Positions 34,580 to 43,099 are shown, counted from the first letter of the stretch. The stretch is 64,000 bases of DNA from UBA1444 sp964601085 (GCA_964601085.1 CAZRLN010000003.1:1-64000); one strand, 5' to 3'. A program made the numbers and translations. Notes: generated by a model from the letters alone, not told the origin.

Positions 34580-35416
34580 TTACGGCACTGTACGAATGTG
34601 AACCGTTGCCGACTTTCCGGCCTGTAGCGCCTCGTTCGCTTCGGCGCCGTCGATTGGAATACGGGCCTGAAAGGCAACTACTTGATTTTCCTTCAGTTCG
34701 GGCAGAATACTGATCACCGCACTCGGAAAAGTTTGTCCCGCTATTTCGATAACAGCCGGCGCACCCAAGGGAACCTTGTACAATTCATCCTGGGCCAGCG
34801 AAACGACTGCTTCCAGCTTATTGCCGCTGCCGATTGAGAGGATTCGTTGATCGGCTTGCACCGCGGCCTCGGCATTGACCGCCAATCCGGCAACAATGCC
34901 GGCGATCGGCGCATTGGCTGTCGCTAAAGTAATGCGCCCGGGCGAAGTTGCCGATGATGGGGACGCGTCTTCGCTTTTTGGGGATGGCGCTTGGGCGCCG
35001 GTGGCGTTTTCCCATTCCCGACGGGATATGATGCCCTGTTCATAGAGCTTTTTGAGCCGTTCGGAATCCACTTTTTTGGTTCCGGTTGGATCACTGGCGT
35101 TCGCCGCAGGTGTCACGCGATATTCCACTTTGAATAAGGCTTGGCCGGCTTGGACCAGTTGACCGTTTTTCACATAGACTTCGACGATTTTGCCGGCAAA
35201 TCCGCTATTGACGGGTAAAAGCGTCGCATTTTCAATGACTCCGGTTCGGATAATTACCAATTTGTCTTGATCCGTGTCGGCCGGGAGCTCGGACCTGACT
35301 GGCGGAATAGTCGGCTCAGGGGAAGACGGATAACGGGTCGTGAACACGAACAAGCCAATCGCAACAAGTGCGACGAAAGCGACAATTTTTTGGTTTTGGT
35401 GTAGCCATTTTTTCAT
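34580..35416 (-). CDS. HlyD-like membrane fusion protein (biotinyl-lipoyl domain)
   Basis: A 278-residue protein with one N-terminal span (IVAFVALVAIGLFVFTTRYP). After it, TGVIENATLLPVNSGFAGKIVEVYVKNGQLVQAGQALFKV is a lipoyl-like half motif, and TLATANAPIAGIVAGLAVNAEAAVQADQRILSI the second half, separated by a helical segment with KLYEQGIISRREWENA. That is the architecture of periplasmic adaptor proteins of efflux pumps. No pump gene is adjacent. GGAG lies 8 nt before the ATG at 35416. Its partner is unknown. Confidence 0.78.
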   Translation of the reverse strand: MKKWLHQNQKIVAFVALVAIGLFVFTTRYPSSPEPTIPPVRSELPADTDQDKLVIIRTGVIENATLLPVNSGFAGKIVEVYVKNGQLVQAGQALFKVEYRVTPAANASDPTGTKKVDSERLKKLYEQGIISRREWENATGAQAPSPKSEDASPSSATSPGRITLATANAPIAGIVAGLAVNAEAAVQADQRILSIGSGNKLEAVVSLAQDELYKVPLGAPAVIEIAGQTFPSAVISILPELKENQVVAFQARIPIDGAEANEALQAGKSATVHIRTVP

Positions 35417-35465
35417 GCGGGATTCTCCGTTTCATGCAATGCATACATCCTCTCACTTTTTATTT

Positions 35466-35494
35466 TTGACGTCAAGTGGGGTTGGGTGTATGAT
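35466..35494 (+). promoter_or_regulatory. Promoter of the M23 peptidase gene
   Basis: TTGACG and TATGAT are 17 nt apart, ending 14 nt before the ATG at 35509, so the leader would be very short. Confidence 0.5.
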
Positions 35495-35508
35495 AAAAGG
35501 CATCGGCA

Positions 35509-36189
35509 ATGAAAAACGAATCGAGGAAAAACTGTCGCATGCCAGAATTCAAGAAGTTATCCGGAAAACAGCAAGGAACAGGCGAGAAAAGAGTTGCAGT
35601 GCGGCATTTGCCGACTCTGATTGCAACGATCTTTGCTTTGGCTTTTTTTGCATTGACCTTCGTTCGACCCAACTCCACCTTCGCGGTGTCGTTCAATCAG
35701 CCGACGGCGACTACCATCCCGACGACGGTTACTCCAACACGGAATGAAGCCGGCCCCGTCCGAGTCGACAATCTCGCCAGGACGCCTTCCATTTGGCCGG
35801 TGACTGGCGTGGTGACATCGACTTTCGGTTGGCGAAAATCGCCATTCGAAGACGGTAAAGAATTGCATGCCGGCATCGATATCGCCGTCCACCTAGGCGC
35901 ACCGGTGGTGGCGACGGCCGATGGGAAGGTCGTGCAGAGCGGGCCAGCCGGCGGGTATGGAAATTTGGTGCAACTGGATCACGGCAATGGCATCGCAACC
36001 CTCTACGGGCATAATTCGCAATTGGCGGTTCAGGTTGGCCAGATAGTGAAAAAGGGGCAGGTGATTTCCTATGCCGGCAGCACGGGAAAAAGCACCGGTC
36101 CCCATGTGCATTATGAAATCCGGAAAAATGATACCGCGATCGATCCCTGGACCTATTTGATCGTGTACAAAAGCGCCCGAAAGAGCTGA
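35509..36189 (+). CDS. M23-family peptidoglycan endopeptidase, membrane-anchored
   Basis: A 226-residue protein with an uncleaved N-terminal anchor (LPTLIATIFALAFFALTFV) after a basic tail, a Thr/Pro-rich linker, and a LytM/M23 domain. The zinc ligands are visible as HAGIDIA (H and D) and HVHYEI (second His). Such enzymes cut cross-links in peptidoglycan during growth or act as activators of other hydrolases. AAAGG precedes the ATG at 35509. Divergent from the HlyD-like gene. Confidence 0.9.
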   Translation: MKNESRKNCRMPEFKKLSGKQQGTGEKRVAVRHLPTLIATIFALAFFALTFVRPNSTFAVSFNQPTATTIPTTVTPTRNEAGPVRVDNLARTPSIWPVTGVVTSTFGWRKSPFEDGKELHAGIDIAVHLGAPVVATADGKVVQSGPAGGYGNLVQLDHGNGIATLYGHNSQLAVQVGQIVKKGQVISYAGSTGKSTGPHVHYEIRKNDTAIDPWTYLIVYKSARKS

Positions 36190-36221
36190 AACGATTCTGA
36201 CAAGAAAATATACTGAAACAA

Positions 36222-36246
36222 ACAGCCCGCGAAAATCGCGGGCTGT
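36222..36246. terminator. Terminator between M23 peptidase and aminotransferase
   Basis: A perfect 10-bp GC-rich stem ACAGCCCGCG/CGCGGGCTGT with a 5-nt loop, between convergent genes. Confidence 0.7.
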
Positions 36247-36343
36247 AATCATTATGCCGGTTGTCATGGGAGATGCTGACGTTTTATTAAAGCAGTTCTC
36301 AACACAGATTCGAAAAATGCGGCCCATGATATGCCGACATCAT

Positions 36344-37564
36344 CTAACAGGAAGCGTTCTTGTGTCGATGGATCGCATCGCTCATCCGATGCAACCCTTT
36401 TTCGATGATCGCCCGCGGCATTGCCAAATTCAAACGGACAAAGCCCTTCGCGTTGCCGACAAACATGGCATCGCCACCCTCCAGCAAAACACCGGCCTGG
36501 TTGGCAAAAAACATCGGCAAATCCTCCACATCGGGCAAGCAGCGGTTCAAATCCACCCAGGCGAGATAGGTAGCCTCCGGGGTGCGGCAGATGGCGCCCG
36601 GAAGGTGGGTGGCGAGATACTCGGTCACCAGCCGGAAATTATCATCCAAGTAGCCTTTGAGTTGCTCCAGCCAATCGCCGCCGCACTCGTAAGCGGCCTG
36701 CGTCGCCGCGAGCGAGAGAGGATTGACCAGCCCGATCAGCCGATCATGCGCAGCCATCTGGTTTCGGACCTCGGCATCACGGACAATGATGTTGGAAAAC
36801 ATCAGTCCGGCCAGGTTGAAGGTCTTGCTGGCCGCCATGCAGGTGATGAGTTTGGGATAGTCCGGCAGAACCTTGGCGGTGGGAATGTGTTTTTTGCCCT
36901 GCCGAATCAGGTCGCAGTGGATTTCGTCGGAAATCAGCCACAGTCCGTACTTTTGCGCGATAGCGCCTACCCGCTCGGTTTCTTCCTCCGTCCACATCCT
37001 GCCGCTGGGGTTGTGCGGATTGCACCAGAGGAGGAGTTTCGTCTTGGGGTCCGCCGCTTTTCGTTCCAAATCTTCAAAATCAATGGTAAACCAACCCTTG
37101 TCATAATTCAGGGGGGAACAAACCAATTCCCGGCTGTTGAAAACTGCGGCATGTTTGAAAAAACCGTAAGCTGGAGTGGTGATCAACAACTTTTCATCCG
37201 GCGCCACCAGATCGCCGACCAGTTCGTATAACGCGGGAATGATGCCGGGCGAGAATACCAGTTGTTCTTTGGGGAAGCTCCAGTCATATTGTTTGCGGCA
37301 CCAAGCGGAAAATGCCTCGTAATAGCCGTTGTCGAACACTTGGCTATATCCGAAAATCCGTTTATCCACCCGGTCTTTGATGGCTTGGCAGACTTCCGGC
37401 GGCGTGGCAAAGTCCATATCCGCAACCCACATCCGGATGAATTCATCATCCGGAAAGGGAAATTTCATTTCCGGACCGGCGTGAAAAATGTAGCTCCGGA
37501 ATCCATCCGTATTCATTGCGTTTGTCTTTTTGCGGTCAATGATCTCGTCGAAATTGTAATTCAT
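36344..37564 (-). CDS. MalY/PatB-type pyridoxal-phosphate aminotransferase or C-S lyase
   Basis: A 406-residue fold-type I PLP enzyme. The N-terminus (MNYNFDEIIDRKKTNAMNTD, then MWVADMDFATPPEV) is that of MalY/PatB cystathionine beta-lyases, a sub-branch of the class I/II aminotransferases. The PLP lysine is in AASKTFNLAGLMFSN, with the preceding SDEIHCDLI Asp and WCNPHNPSGR. Members cleave C-S bonds of cystathionine or cysteine, or transaminate; the context gives no preference. GGAG precedes the ATG at 37564. Confidence 0.9.
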   Translation of the reverse strand: MNYNFDEIIDRKKTNAMNTDGFRSYIFHAGPEMKFPFPDDEFIRMWVADMDFATPPEVCQAIKDRVDKRIFGYSQVFDNGYYEAFSAWCRKQYDWSFPKEQLVFSPGIIPALYELVGDLVAPDEKLLITTPAYGFFKHAAVFNSRELVCSPLNYDKGWFTIDFEDLERKAADPKTKLLLWCNPHNPSGRMWTEEETERVGAIAQKYGLWLISDEIHCDLIRQGKKHIPTAKVLPDYPKLITCMAASKTFNLAGLMFSNIIVRDAEVRNQMAAHDRLIGLVNPLSLAATQAAYECGGDWLEQLKGYLDDNFRLVTEYLATHLPGAICRTPEATYLAWVDLNRCLPDVEDLPMFFANQAGVLLEGGDAMFVGNAKGFVRLNLAMPRAIIEKGLHRMSDAIHRHKNASC

Positions 37565-37762
37565 TTTGTTTCTCCCTATCCCGATTTGCTTTATTCGCTT
37601 TCAACTTTGATTTCTCATTTCGCAAATCCTCGATAGCGTAATTATAAGGGCCAAGCGAATTGTGCACAAGCCGATTTGCGGCGTCGATGGTGAAGACTGG
37701 CCGGTTCCGGGCAATAGAAATAATAATGATATAATATGGCTAAGAGCACTGTGGAGGGCAAA

Positions 37763-38209
37763 ATGAAAATAACTAAAATTGAAGATAATGACTATATAAA
37801 TTTCCTAGAACTGCTGCTCCTTGCCGATGAAGACCTAAAAATGATAGAGAAATATTTATATCGCGGCGAAATGTTTGCATTATATGATGATAATTTAAAA
37901 AGTGTTTGCGTAGTTACGCACGAAAGCGATGATGTTTGTGAACTAAAAAATATCGCCACTTATGAAAAATGGCAGGGCAAAGGGTATGGAAGTAAACTTT
38001 TAAACCACATATTTTCGCATTACAAGGGCAAGTATACCACAATGCTTGTGGGAACCGGCGACATCTCATGGATAATAGAGTTTTACCAGAAAAATGGTTT
38101 TAGGCTCTCCCACAGGATTCATAACTTTTTTACCGACAACTACGGTCAGCCAATGTTTGAAGAGGGTGTTCAGTTGGTTGATATGGTTTATCTACGTAAA
38201 ATCTTATGA
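37763..38209 (+). CDS. GNAT-family N-acetyltransferase (AT-rich, probably acquired)
   Basis: A 148-residue GNAT acetyltransferase. Acetyl-CoA binding is indicated by NIATYEKWQGKGYGSKLLNHIF, with the QGKGYG loop, and FYQKNGFR in the last strand. GGAGGG lies 5 nt before ATG at 37763; the frame begins at 37736 without a site. Codon use is plainly more AT-rich than in the neighbours (many ATA, TTA, AAA), which suggests horizontal transfer. It lies just outside the ssrA-scar island. The acceptor is unknown. Confidence 0.82.
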   Translation: MKITKIEDNDYINFLELLLLADEDLKMIEKYLYRGEMFALYDDNLKSVCVVTHESDDVCELKNIATYEKWQGKGYGSKLLNHIFSHYKGKYTTMLVGTGDISWIIEFYQKNGFRLSHRIHNFFTDNYGQPMFEEGVQLVDMVYLRKIL

Positions 38210-38233
38210 GCCAACCCTTCCCATGCATAGCAA

Positions 38234-38258
38234 AAAGCCCGCGAAATTCGCGGGCTTT
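38234..38258. terminator. Terminator after the acetyltransferase
   Basis: A perfect 12-bp stem AAAGCCCGCGAA/TTCGCGGGCTTT. It lies 20 bp before the first ssrA-like scar. Confidence 0.75.
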
Positions 38259-38277
38259 CATCGTGTGTGGATTTGAA

Positions 38278-38292
38278 TGGTGGAGGCGAGGG
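38278..38292. repeat. attL-like scar of the ssrA 3' end, outermost copy
   Basis: TGGTGGAGGCGAGGG, 15 bases identical to the complement of the tmRNA 3' end at 50160. There is no tmRNA here, so it looks like an attachment-site remnant marking the left edge of the island. Confidence 0.65.
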
Positions 38293-38402
38293 ATGCATAT
38301 TTACAACCACAACCAAAAGAATTACGCTGTATGAACTGTATGGCAGCGGCAAAAGAGGGCGCTTCCGGGAGCTGCCGGACTAGTAGGGCCGGTATGAAAC
38401 AG

Positions 38403-38792
38403 TCAAGGCTGCGGTATTCGGGCAGAGACAAAGTCCGCTATCCGTCGGGCGCATTGTATGGCGGTGGAAACATCGACTTCGGTCAGATCCAGTTGAAACG
38501 GATAACGAGCCTGAACTCCATAATCCGTTAGCTCAAGACAGTCTTCTGCAATCAAGGAAAATGCTGGATCGTTTGTGCTACAGCTTTTGTTCAGCGCGGT
38601 CAGATCGTGGGTCTTGGCGATGCCGATTCCGTGCAATGCTAAAAATGCCTTCAGATACTTTTCTGCGCTCTGCTGGCAATGGTAACAAACGATTTCCAAG
38701 GGTTTCGGCTTCATGGCAAGAAGATATTCTGCGGATGCAAGGTCCTGCTCTGCATATCGTTGCCATTCCCGGGCGACGGTGCTATTGTTCAT
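38403..38792 (-). CDS. HEPN-domain protein, toxin of a HEPN/MNT pair
   Basis: A 129-residue all-helical HEPN protein: VAREWQRYAEQDLASAEYLL, then CYHCQQSAEKYLKAFLALHG, then HDL and ARYPF, the usual marks of this family. HEPN members of such pairs are ribonuclease toxins. ATG at 38792 overlaps the MNT stop by 11 nt (ATGAACAATAG), so the two are translated together; the frame extends further but lacks a site. It lies between two ssrA-like scars, the first small unit of the island. Confidence 0.85.
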   Translation of the reverse strand: MNNSTVAREWQRYAEQDLASAEYLLAMKPKPLEIVCYHCQQSAEKYLKAFLALHGIGIAKTHDLTALNKSCSTNDPAFSLIAEDCLELTDYGVQARYPFQLDLTEVDVSTAIQCARRIADFVSARIPQP

Positions 38793-39108
38793 AGAGCACC
38801 AAGCCGTCGGCAACAATTCTGTGTTCCATCGTAGAGGGTAGGACGGAGCGGAGTGCGAAGTCGGCATCGTCATAAACGAGCAGATCGACAGGCAGGTTGA
38901 CCTCTGAACTCATAGCCCGGCGCATTAAGCGAAGGGCTTCAATTTTTCTCATTCCACCCAGAGCGGTCACGACACACAGATCAATATCGCTATCCGGAGT
39001 TGCAGATCCAGAAGCTTGTGAGCCGAACAAGTAGATTTTATGGGGTTGCATGCTCTGGGTGATGGCACGCACAGCATTGTTGATTTCCATTTGAACTGCA
39101 GCGTTCAT
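38782..39108 (-). CDS. MNT nucleotidyltransferase, antitoxin of a HEPN/MNT pair
   Basis: A 108-residue minimal nucleotidyltransferase. The active-site signature LFGSQASGSATPDSDIDL has the GS and DxD elements, and the third Asp is in LPVDLLVYD. In studied pairs the MNT protein transfers AMP to the HEPN toxin and silences it. GGAGG lies 9 nt before ATG at 39108. The order antitoxin then toxin with overlap is usual. Confidence 0.86.
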   Translation of the reverse strand: MNAAVQMEINNAVRAITQSMQPHKIYLFGSQASGSATPDSDIDLCVVTALGGMRKIEALRLMRRAMSSEVNLPVDLLVYDDADFALRSVLPSTMEHRIVADGLVLYEQ

Positions 39109-39205
39109 CAGGGGCGACCTCCTTTGCATTAATGATCGACAATATATTATCATTATAGCATAGGCCCAAGCATGTCAAGGGTCCATATCGGCGGCTCATC
39201 CAATA

Positions 39206-39239
39206 AAGAAAAAAAGTCTTACCAATAAAGGTAAAACTT
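39206..39239 (-). terminator. Terminator of the sia-like operon
   Basis: AAGTTTTACC/GGTAAGACTT (one G-T pair) with an AATAAA-side loop, followed on the minus strand by a run of T. It lies beyond the scar at 39252, so it belongs to the host or the older unit. Confidence 0.65.
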
Positions 39240-39251
39240 TCTTCAAAAAAA

Positions 39252-39263
39252 TGGTGGAGGCGA
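39252..39263. repeat. attL-like scar of the ssrA 3' end, inner copy
   Basis: TGGTGGAGGCGA, 12 bases shared with the ssrA 3' end at 50160. It lies between the HEPN/MNT unit and the sia operon and is the probable left end of the recombinase-bearing element. Confidence 0.6.
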
Positions 39264-39293
39264 TGATTCCGTGTAAGCTGCCTCCGGCCATTC

Positions 39294-41237
39294 CTACAGA
39301 GGCCGGAAGGCCACCATCGTCATGTCGTCCCGCCGCCGCTCGTCGCCGCGGTAGGTCTCCAGATAGTCGCAGACTGCCGTCAACTGATCATCGAGTGGCT
39401 TGGCGGCATTTTGCACGACCACTTCCGCCAAGCGCTTTCGTCCGAGCAGTTGCCGTCTGGCCCCGCCCATATGATCTGGCGCGCCGTCGGTAAACAAATA
39501 GAACGCCATGCCGGGAACTACTGCTAGCACGTGTTCGGCAAACGCAGCCTCGGAGCGGATGCTGCCGTAACCGAGGATGGACCGGGTCGCCTTGATCTCG
39601 CGAATAGCGCCCTCCTGCATCAACAGCAGGGGAATCCCGGCGCCGGAGTAGGTCAGCGAGGCCGCCTGCGGATCGTAGATGCAGATGGCCGCCTCCAGTC
39701 CGTCGTCCGACTGGCAGTCGGAGCAATCCTGGCGCAGGCGGGTCCGGACTGCGGCATCAATTGCCTCCAGCATCGCTGCCGGTTCGAGCGGCCGGCATTC
39801 CCGGATGATCCGTTCAAGAGCGGTCGACAGCACGGTGGTCAGCAGCGCGCCAGGCACCCCATGTCCAGTACAGTCCGCCACCACGACCACGCAGCGGCCC
39901 TCGATCTGCTGCAGCCAGTAATAATCGCCGCCGACCACCTGCAGCGGCTCCCAGCGGACTGCGATATCAGCCACCGAACCTTGTAGCGCTTGCGGGTCCG
40001 GCAGCAGCGATTCCTGAATCCGGCGGGCGTAGCGGATACTTTCCAGCACCAACTGATTCGACCGTTCCAGTTTAGCATGGGTAACGCTGAGTTCATCATG
40101 GGTGGCAGTCAGTTCTTCGAGGGTCATCTCCACCTTGTTTTTCTCATGGTCTAGCGCCAGCAATGTCTTGCCGAGCCGACGATTGGCACGGGCCACGAAG
40201 ACTGTCGCGCCGGCCAGCACCAACACCAACAGCACCGACAGCAGCAGCACCGGCCAGTACCTTTTCAGTACATCCTGCAGACTGAACTTACCCATATCGC
40301 GATACGGTCCCAGCTTCAGTTCACGGTACAAATCATGCACCGGCGTATAGTCTCCCGGAATAGTCCAACCGGCACTTTTCGCCGCCCTGGCTGCCGCACT
40401 GCCTGCCGGCATGTTCAACAACGCCGCCGCCACCTGATGTGCCAGTTTGTCCTCAGTATGCCGCAGTTTGGCGAAGGGCCATTCCGGATAAAGTCGGGTG
40501 CTGGCCCGATAGGGAAAGTTCCCGATGCTATTCGCGGCGACATCGCTGCGCAAGCGGAGATCGTTGATGATTTTTATCTGCAGCAGATCCAGTTTTCCAT
40601 CCTGCGCCATCCGTTCCAAGATATCGGTCCGGACCAGTCCCACATCGGCCTCACCCCGCAGCACCGACCGCACCGCCGCAGGATGCGTGCCGCTGAACTT
40701 CAGTTCGGCAAAATCCGCCGGATCGAGGCCCGCCGCCGTGAATTCCCGCAGATGCACCAGCCAGCCGCCAAAAGAAGTCTGGTCGACCGCCGCCACCCGC
40801 CGTCCGCGCAGATCCTGGAGCGTATTGATCTTCTTATTTTCGGCGCGGGTGAAGACAACGCCGCCGAACTTGGCAAAATCCCCGTCCGGACCGCTGGAGT
40901 TGATCGTTGCCAGCCGGGTAAGGCCGTACAGCACTTCCATCTCCACATACTGACCGGTGTTGGCGATCACAAAGTCGACATTTCCGGCGGCAACTGCCGG
41001 ATACAGAGTTGCAAAATCGAGTACTTCGATCACAAAACGTTTTTTTAGAGTCTGCCCCAGATATTCGGCCAACGGGCTCCAGGTTACCAAGGCTGCCTCT
41101 TTTCCGCTATTACCCAGAACACCGATCTTGATTGGCTGTTCGTTTTGCGCCGCAGCAACGCCGCTCCAGCAGACCAGGCAAAGCAGTATTAACGCCAACA
41201 AAAGCGCCGTCGGTCCCGTGCCCCGCCGCCGGCTCAT
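39294..41237 (-). CDS. PP2C phosphatase with PhnD-like sensor (SiaA-like)
   Basis: A 647-residue sensor phosphatase. A signal peptide (ALLLALILLCLVCWSGVAAA) leads to a substrate-binding domain of the phosphonate/phosphite (PhnD) kind: PIKIGVLGNSGKEAALVTWSPLAEYL, NVDFVIANTGQYV, LRGRRVAAVDQTSFGG. A membrane span (VLLLSVLLVLVLAGATVFVA) at about 345-365, a coiled coil and a SpoIIE/RsbU-type PP2C domain follow, with VVVADCTGHGVPGALLT, FTDGAPD and RRDDMTMV as metal sites. In the Pseudomonas SiaABCD system the phosphatase SiaA dephosphorylates SiaC. Here the usual sensor is replaced by a binding-protein domain. Its ATG overlaps the siaD-like stop (ATGA). Confidence 0.85.
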   Translation of the reverse strand: MSRRRGTGPTALLLALILLCLVCWSGVAAAQNEQPIKIGVLGNSGKEAALVTWSPLAEYLGQTLKKRFVIEVLDFATLYPAVAAGNVDFVIANTGQYVEMEVLYGLTRLATINSSGPDGDFAKFGGVVFTRAENKKINTLQDLRGRRVAAVDQTSFGGWLVHLREFTAAGLDPADFAELKFSGTHPAAVRSVLRGEADVGLVRTDILERMAQDGKLDLLQIKIINDLRLRSDVAANSIGNFPYRASTRLYPEWPFAKLRHTEDKLAHQVAAALLNMPAGSAAARAAKSAGWTIPGDYTPVHDLYRELKLGPYRDMGKFSLQDVLKRYWPVLLLSVLLVLVLAGATVFVARANRRLGKTLLALDHEKNKVEMTLEELTATHDELSVTHAKLERSNQLVLESIRYARRIQESLLPDPQALQGSVADIAVRWEPLQVVGGDYYWLQQIEGRCVVVVADCTGHGVPGALLTTVLSTALERIIRECRPLEPAAMLEAIDAAVRTRLRQDCSDCQSDDGLEAAICIYDPQAASLTYSGAGIPLLLMQEGAIREIKATRSILGYGSIRSEAAFAEHVLAVVPGMAFYLFTDGAPDHMGGARRQLLGRKRLAEVVVQNAAKPLDDQLTAVCDYLETYRGDERRRDDMTMVAFRPL

Positions 41238-42046
41238 CCACCCACCTCGCTACTCTCCACCCGGTTTCGTCCGTTTTGTTTCGCCGCATACATCGCCTCA
41301 TCCGCCCGGGCCAACATCGCGTCAAACCCTTCGCGCGCCCTTGCGGCGACTACGCCGATACTGACGGTGACGAAAAAAGCTCCCTCTGGGCCCGAAATCG
41401 GGCAGGCTTCCATCGCGGCACGCACCCTTTCGGCTACTTCCAATGCCTCGGCCAGTCCAGTGTCCGGCAGCAACACGCCAAACTCCTCGCCCCCCAGCCG
41501 CCCCAGGCTGTCGGCCAACCGGATCTGTCCGCTGCAAACCTGGGCGAAACAGCGCAGAGCCTCGTCGCCGGCAGCATGCCCATATCGGTCGTTGACCGCC
41601 TTGAACCGGTCCAAATCCATCATCAGCAAAGAAAGCACGTGACTGCCGCGCTCAAGCTTGGCCGATTCATACTGGCCGAGCTCATAAAACTTCCGTCGGT
41701 TAAAAACGCCGGTCAGGGCGTCCGTCGTCGCCATCCGCCGCAGCTCATTCTCCAGCTTTTTCCGCGCTTCGATCTCGACCTCCAGCGCCTGGTTCAAAGT
41801 CTGCAACTGGACTGTCTTTTCCTGCAATTCCCGGGTGACCTGGCGCAACTGCTCCTGCTGGCGATCACTGACCCGCAACAGTCGCTGTTGCTCTCGGAAA
41901 CTTTTCCGGTACGACGTGACCAGGCCATGCAGATTTTCCAATACTTCCTCGCCGGAACGGCTGCAAAAATCCTGTTTGAGAGCCTCGACCAGAGACTCCG
42001 CCTGCTCCACGACCTGTTCTTCGTTAAAATACAGGCTGTGCTTCAT
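41234..42046 (-). CDS. Diguanylate cyclase, SiaD-like (GGEEF)
   Basis: A 270-residue soluble protein with an N-terminal helical and coiled-coil stalk (residues 1-105) and a GGDEF domain: LMMDLDRFKAVNDRYGHAAGDEAL and RLGGEEFGVLLPDTG. The GGEEF loop is catalytically competent. No RxxD motif sits at the I-site position (LADSLGRLGG gives no Arg three before Asp). Size and layout match SiaD, whose activity depends on binding of dephosphorylated SiaC. Start and stop codons overlap those of the neighbours by ATGA. Confidence 0.87.
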   Translation of the reverse strand: MKHSLYFNEEQVVEQAESLVEALKQDFCSRSGEEVLENLHGLVTSYRKSFREQQRLLRVSDRQQEQLRQVTRELQEKTVQLQTLNQALEVEIEARKKLENELRRMATTDALTGVFNRRKFYELGQYESAKLERGSHVLSLLMMDLDRFKAVNDRYGHAAGDEALRCFAQVCSGQIRLADSLGRLGGEEFGVLLPDTGLAEALEVAERVRAAMEACPISGPEGAFFVTVSIGVVAARAREGFDAMLARADEAMYAAKQNGRNRVESSEVGG

Positions 42047-42429
42047 GGCGCCAGTTTGATGGACTCAAATTCCACCGCTTTCAGGTCTTCTGAAAAATCT
42101 TCGCCAGATTCCTCAATGGTGTCGTCCCCGTCCTGAAAATACCAATGAACCCGGATCTTCGACCCAGTTTCTGCTGCCGATTCGAGCAGCTGGAAGATAT
42201 TCATTAGCGCTTTGGCGCTGCTGCTGTTGAAATACGCCAGACGGAAATCCACCTGCAGTGGCTCTTCAGGTTCCTGTTCGACGATGCTTTGCATCTCTTG
42301 GAGAATCGGCCCCCAAAAAGCGGCGGCGTCTTCCGGGTACGCCTCACCGGTAAAAGAAATAGTTCTGTTCGCGACATCCAGCCGCACTTCCGGCGAACGG
42401 TCTGTGGCTGCGATCGTTCTCGATTCCAT
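42043..42429 (-). CDS. SiaC-like phosphoprotein (DUF1987)
   Basis: A 128-residue protein of the SiaC/DUF1987 family: opening ATDRSPEVRLDVANRTISFTG, then YPEDAAAFWGPILQ and RLAYFNSSSAKALMNIFQLL. The NSSS run at residues 68-71 lies where SiaC of Pseudomonas carries its phosphorylated Thr, so Ser69 is the likely phosphate site (inference). Dephosphorylated SiaC activates the diguanylate cyclase SiaD. GGGGGG lies 7 nt before ATG at 42429; the frame runs to 42462. Confidence 0.87.
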   Translation of the reverse strand: MESRTIAATDRSPEVRLDVANRTISFTGEAYPEDAAAFWGPILQEMQSIVEQEPEEPLQVDFRLAYFNSSSAKALMNIFQLLESAAETGSKIRVHWYFQDGDDTIEESGEDFSEDLKAVEFESIKLAP

Positions 42430-42440
42430 CTTCTGCCCCC

Positions 42441-43007
42441 CTATATGTAGGCTTTGATACAAAAGAAAGTCTTTTGCTCATCAAGGATCATGAAGTCAAA
42501 TTCAATAGGACTGCTGGACCTACGGGCAATTTCCAGCAATCCTATGCTCGCGCCCTTGCTCTCGGCTTCCGGCGGCTCCTTCAACTTTTCCTTGTAATAG
42601 GCCTTGATGCCTTCTTTATCCAAACTCTGGATCAGCTCCAGGCGTGACCTCAGCTTCACCGCATCCTGCATCGACACCGTATTGCCGCAGACCACAAAGA
42701 ACTGCCCGCCGTCGCTGCCGACAGAGATTACGCCGGAGCTGATCTCCGGTTTCTTCTCTCCATCCGTTTTACCTGCACCCTCCTTCAACCGCTCCGAAGA
42801 ATAGCGGATGATGTTTTGCACTTGTTCGACAAAAATGGAGAACACTTTCTTTGTCGTGTTCAAGTCGGTTTCTTCACTGGCCAGCTTCTGCTTCAACACA
42901 TCTCCCATCGAAAACAGCAGCCCTTCCGAGATATAGCCGGCAAAGCTAAAAAAAATCTGCTTATCCTTGAGATCCTGCTCAAAGCGATAATATTCGGTTG
43001 CTATCAT
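42441..43007 (-). CDS. SiaB-like protein kinase (DUF6272)
   Basis: A 188-residue protein, first of the four-gene operon. It begins MIATEYYRFEQDLKDKQIFF and has IFVEQVQNIIRYSSERL, a histidine-kinase-like ATP-binding N-box, then GSDGGQFFVVCGNTVS and ASIGLLEIARRSSSPIEFDF. This is the SiaB family, the kinase that phosphorylates SiaC. GGAGG precedes ATG at 43007; the frame from 43022 overlaps this site. With the next three genes it forms kinase, phosphoprotein, cyclase and phosphatase in one transcript. Confidence 0.83.
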   Translation of the reverse strand: MIATEYYRFEQDLKDKQIFFSFAGYISEGLLFSMGDVLKQKLASEETDLNTTKKVFSIFVEQVQNIIRYSSERLKEGAGKTDGEKKPEISSGVISVGSDGGQFFVVCGNTVSMQDAVKLRSRLELIQSLDKEGIKAYYKEKLKEPPEAESKGASIGLLEIARRSSSPIEFDFMILDEQKTFFCIKAYI

Positions 43008-43099
43008 AGGGGTTCCCTCCATCGTTGTTAAATCGTTGTTGAATCAGCTAATTCTATTCATTTCGGCAATTGGCGAAAATATTCCTGCTGCTGCTATTA

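Noticed and set aside
38234..38258. Similarity of the AGCCCGCGAA hairpins at 36222, 38234 and 17832 as a dispersed repeat element
   Set aside because: All are simple terminator stems with different flanks; shared GC-rich cores do not prove a mobile repeat.
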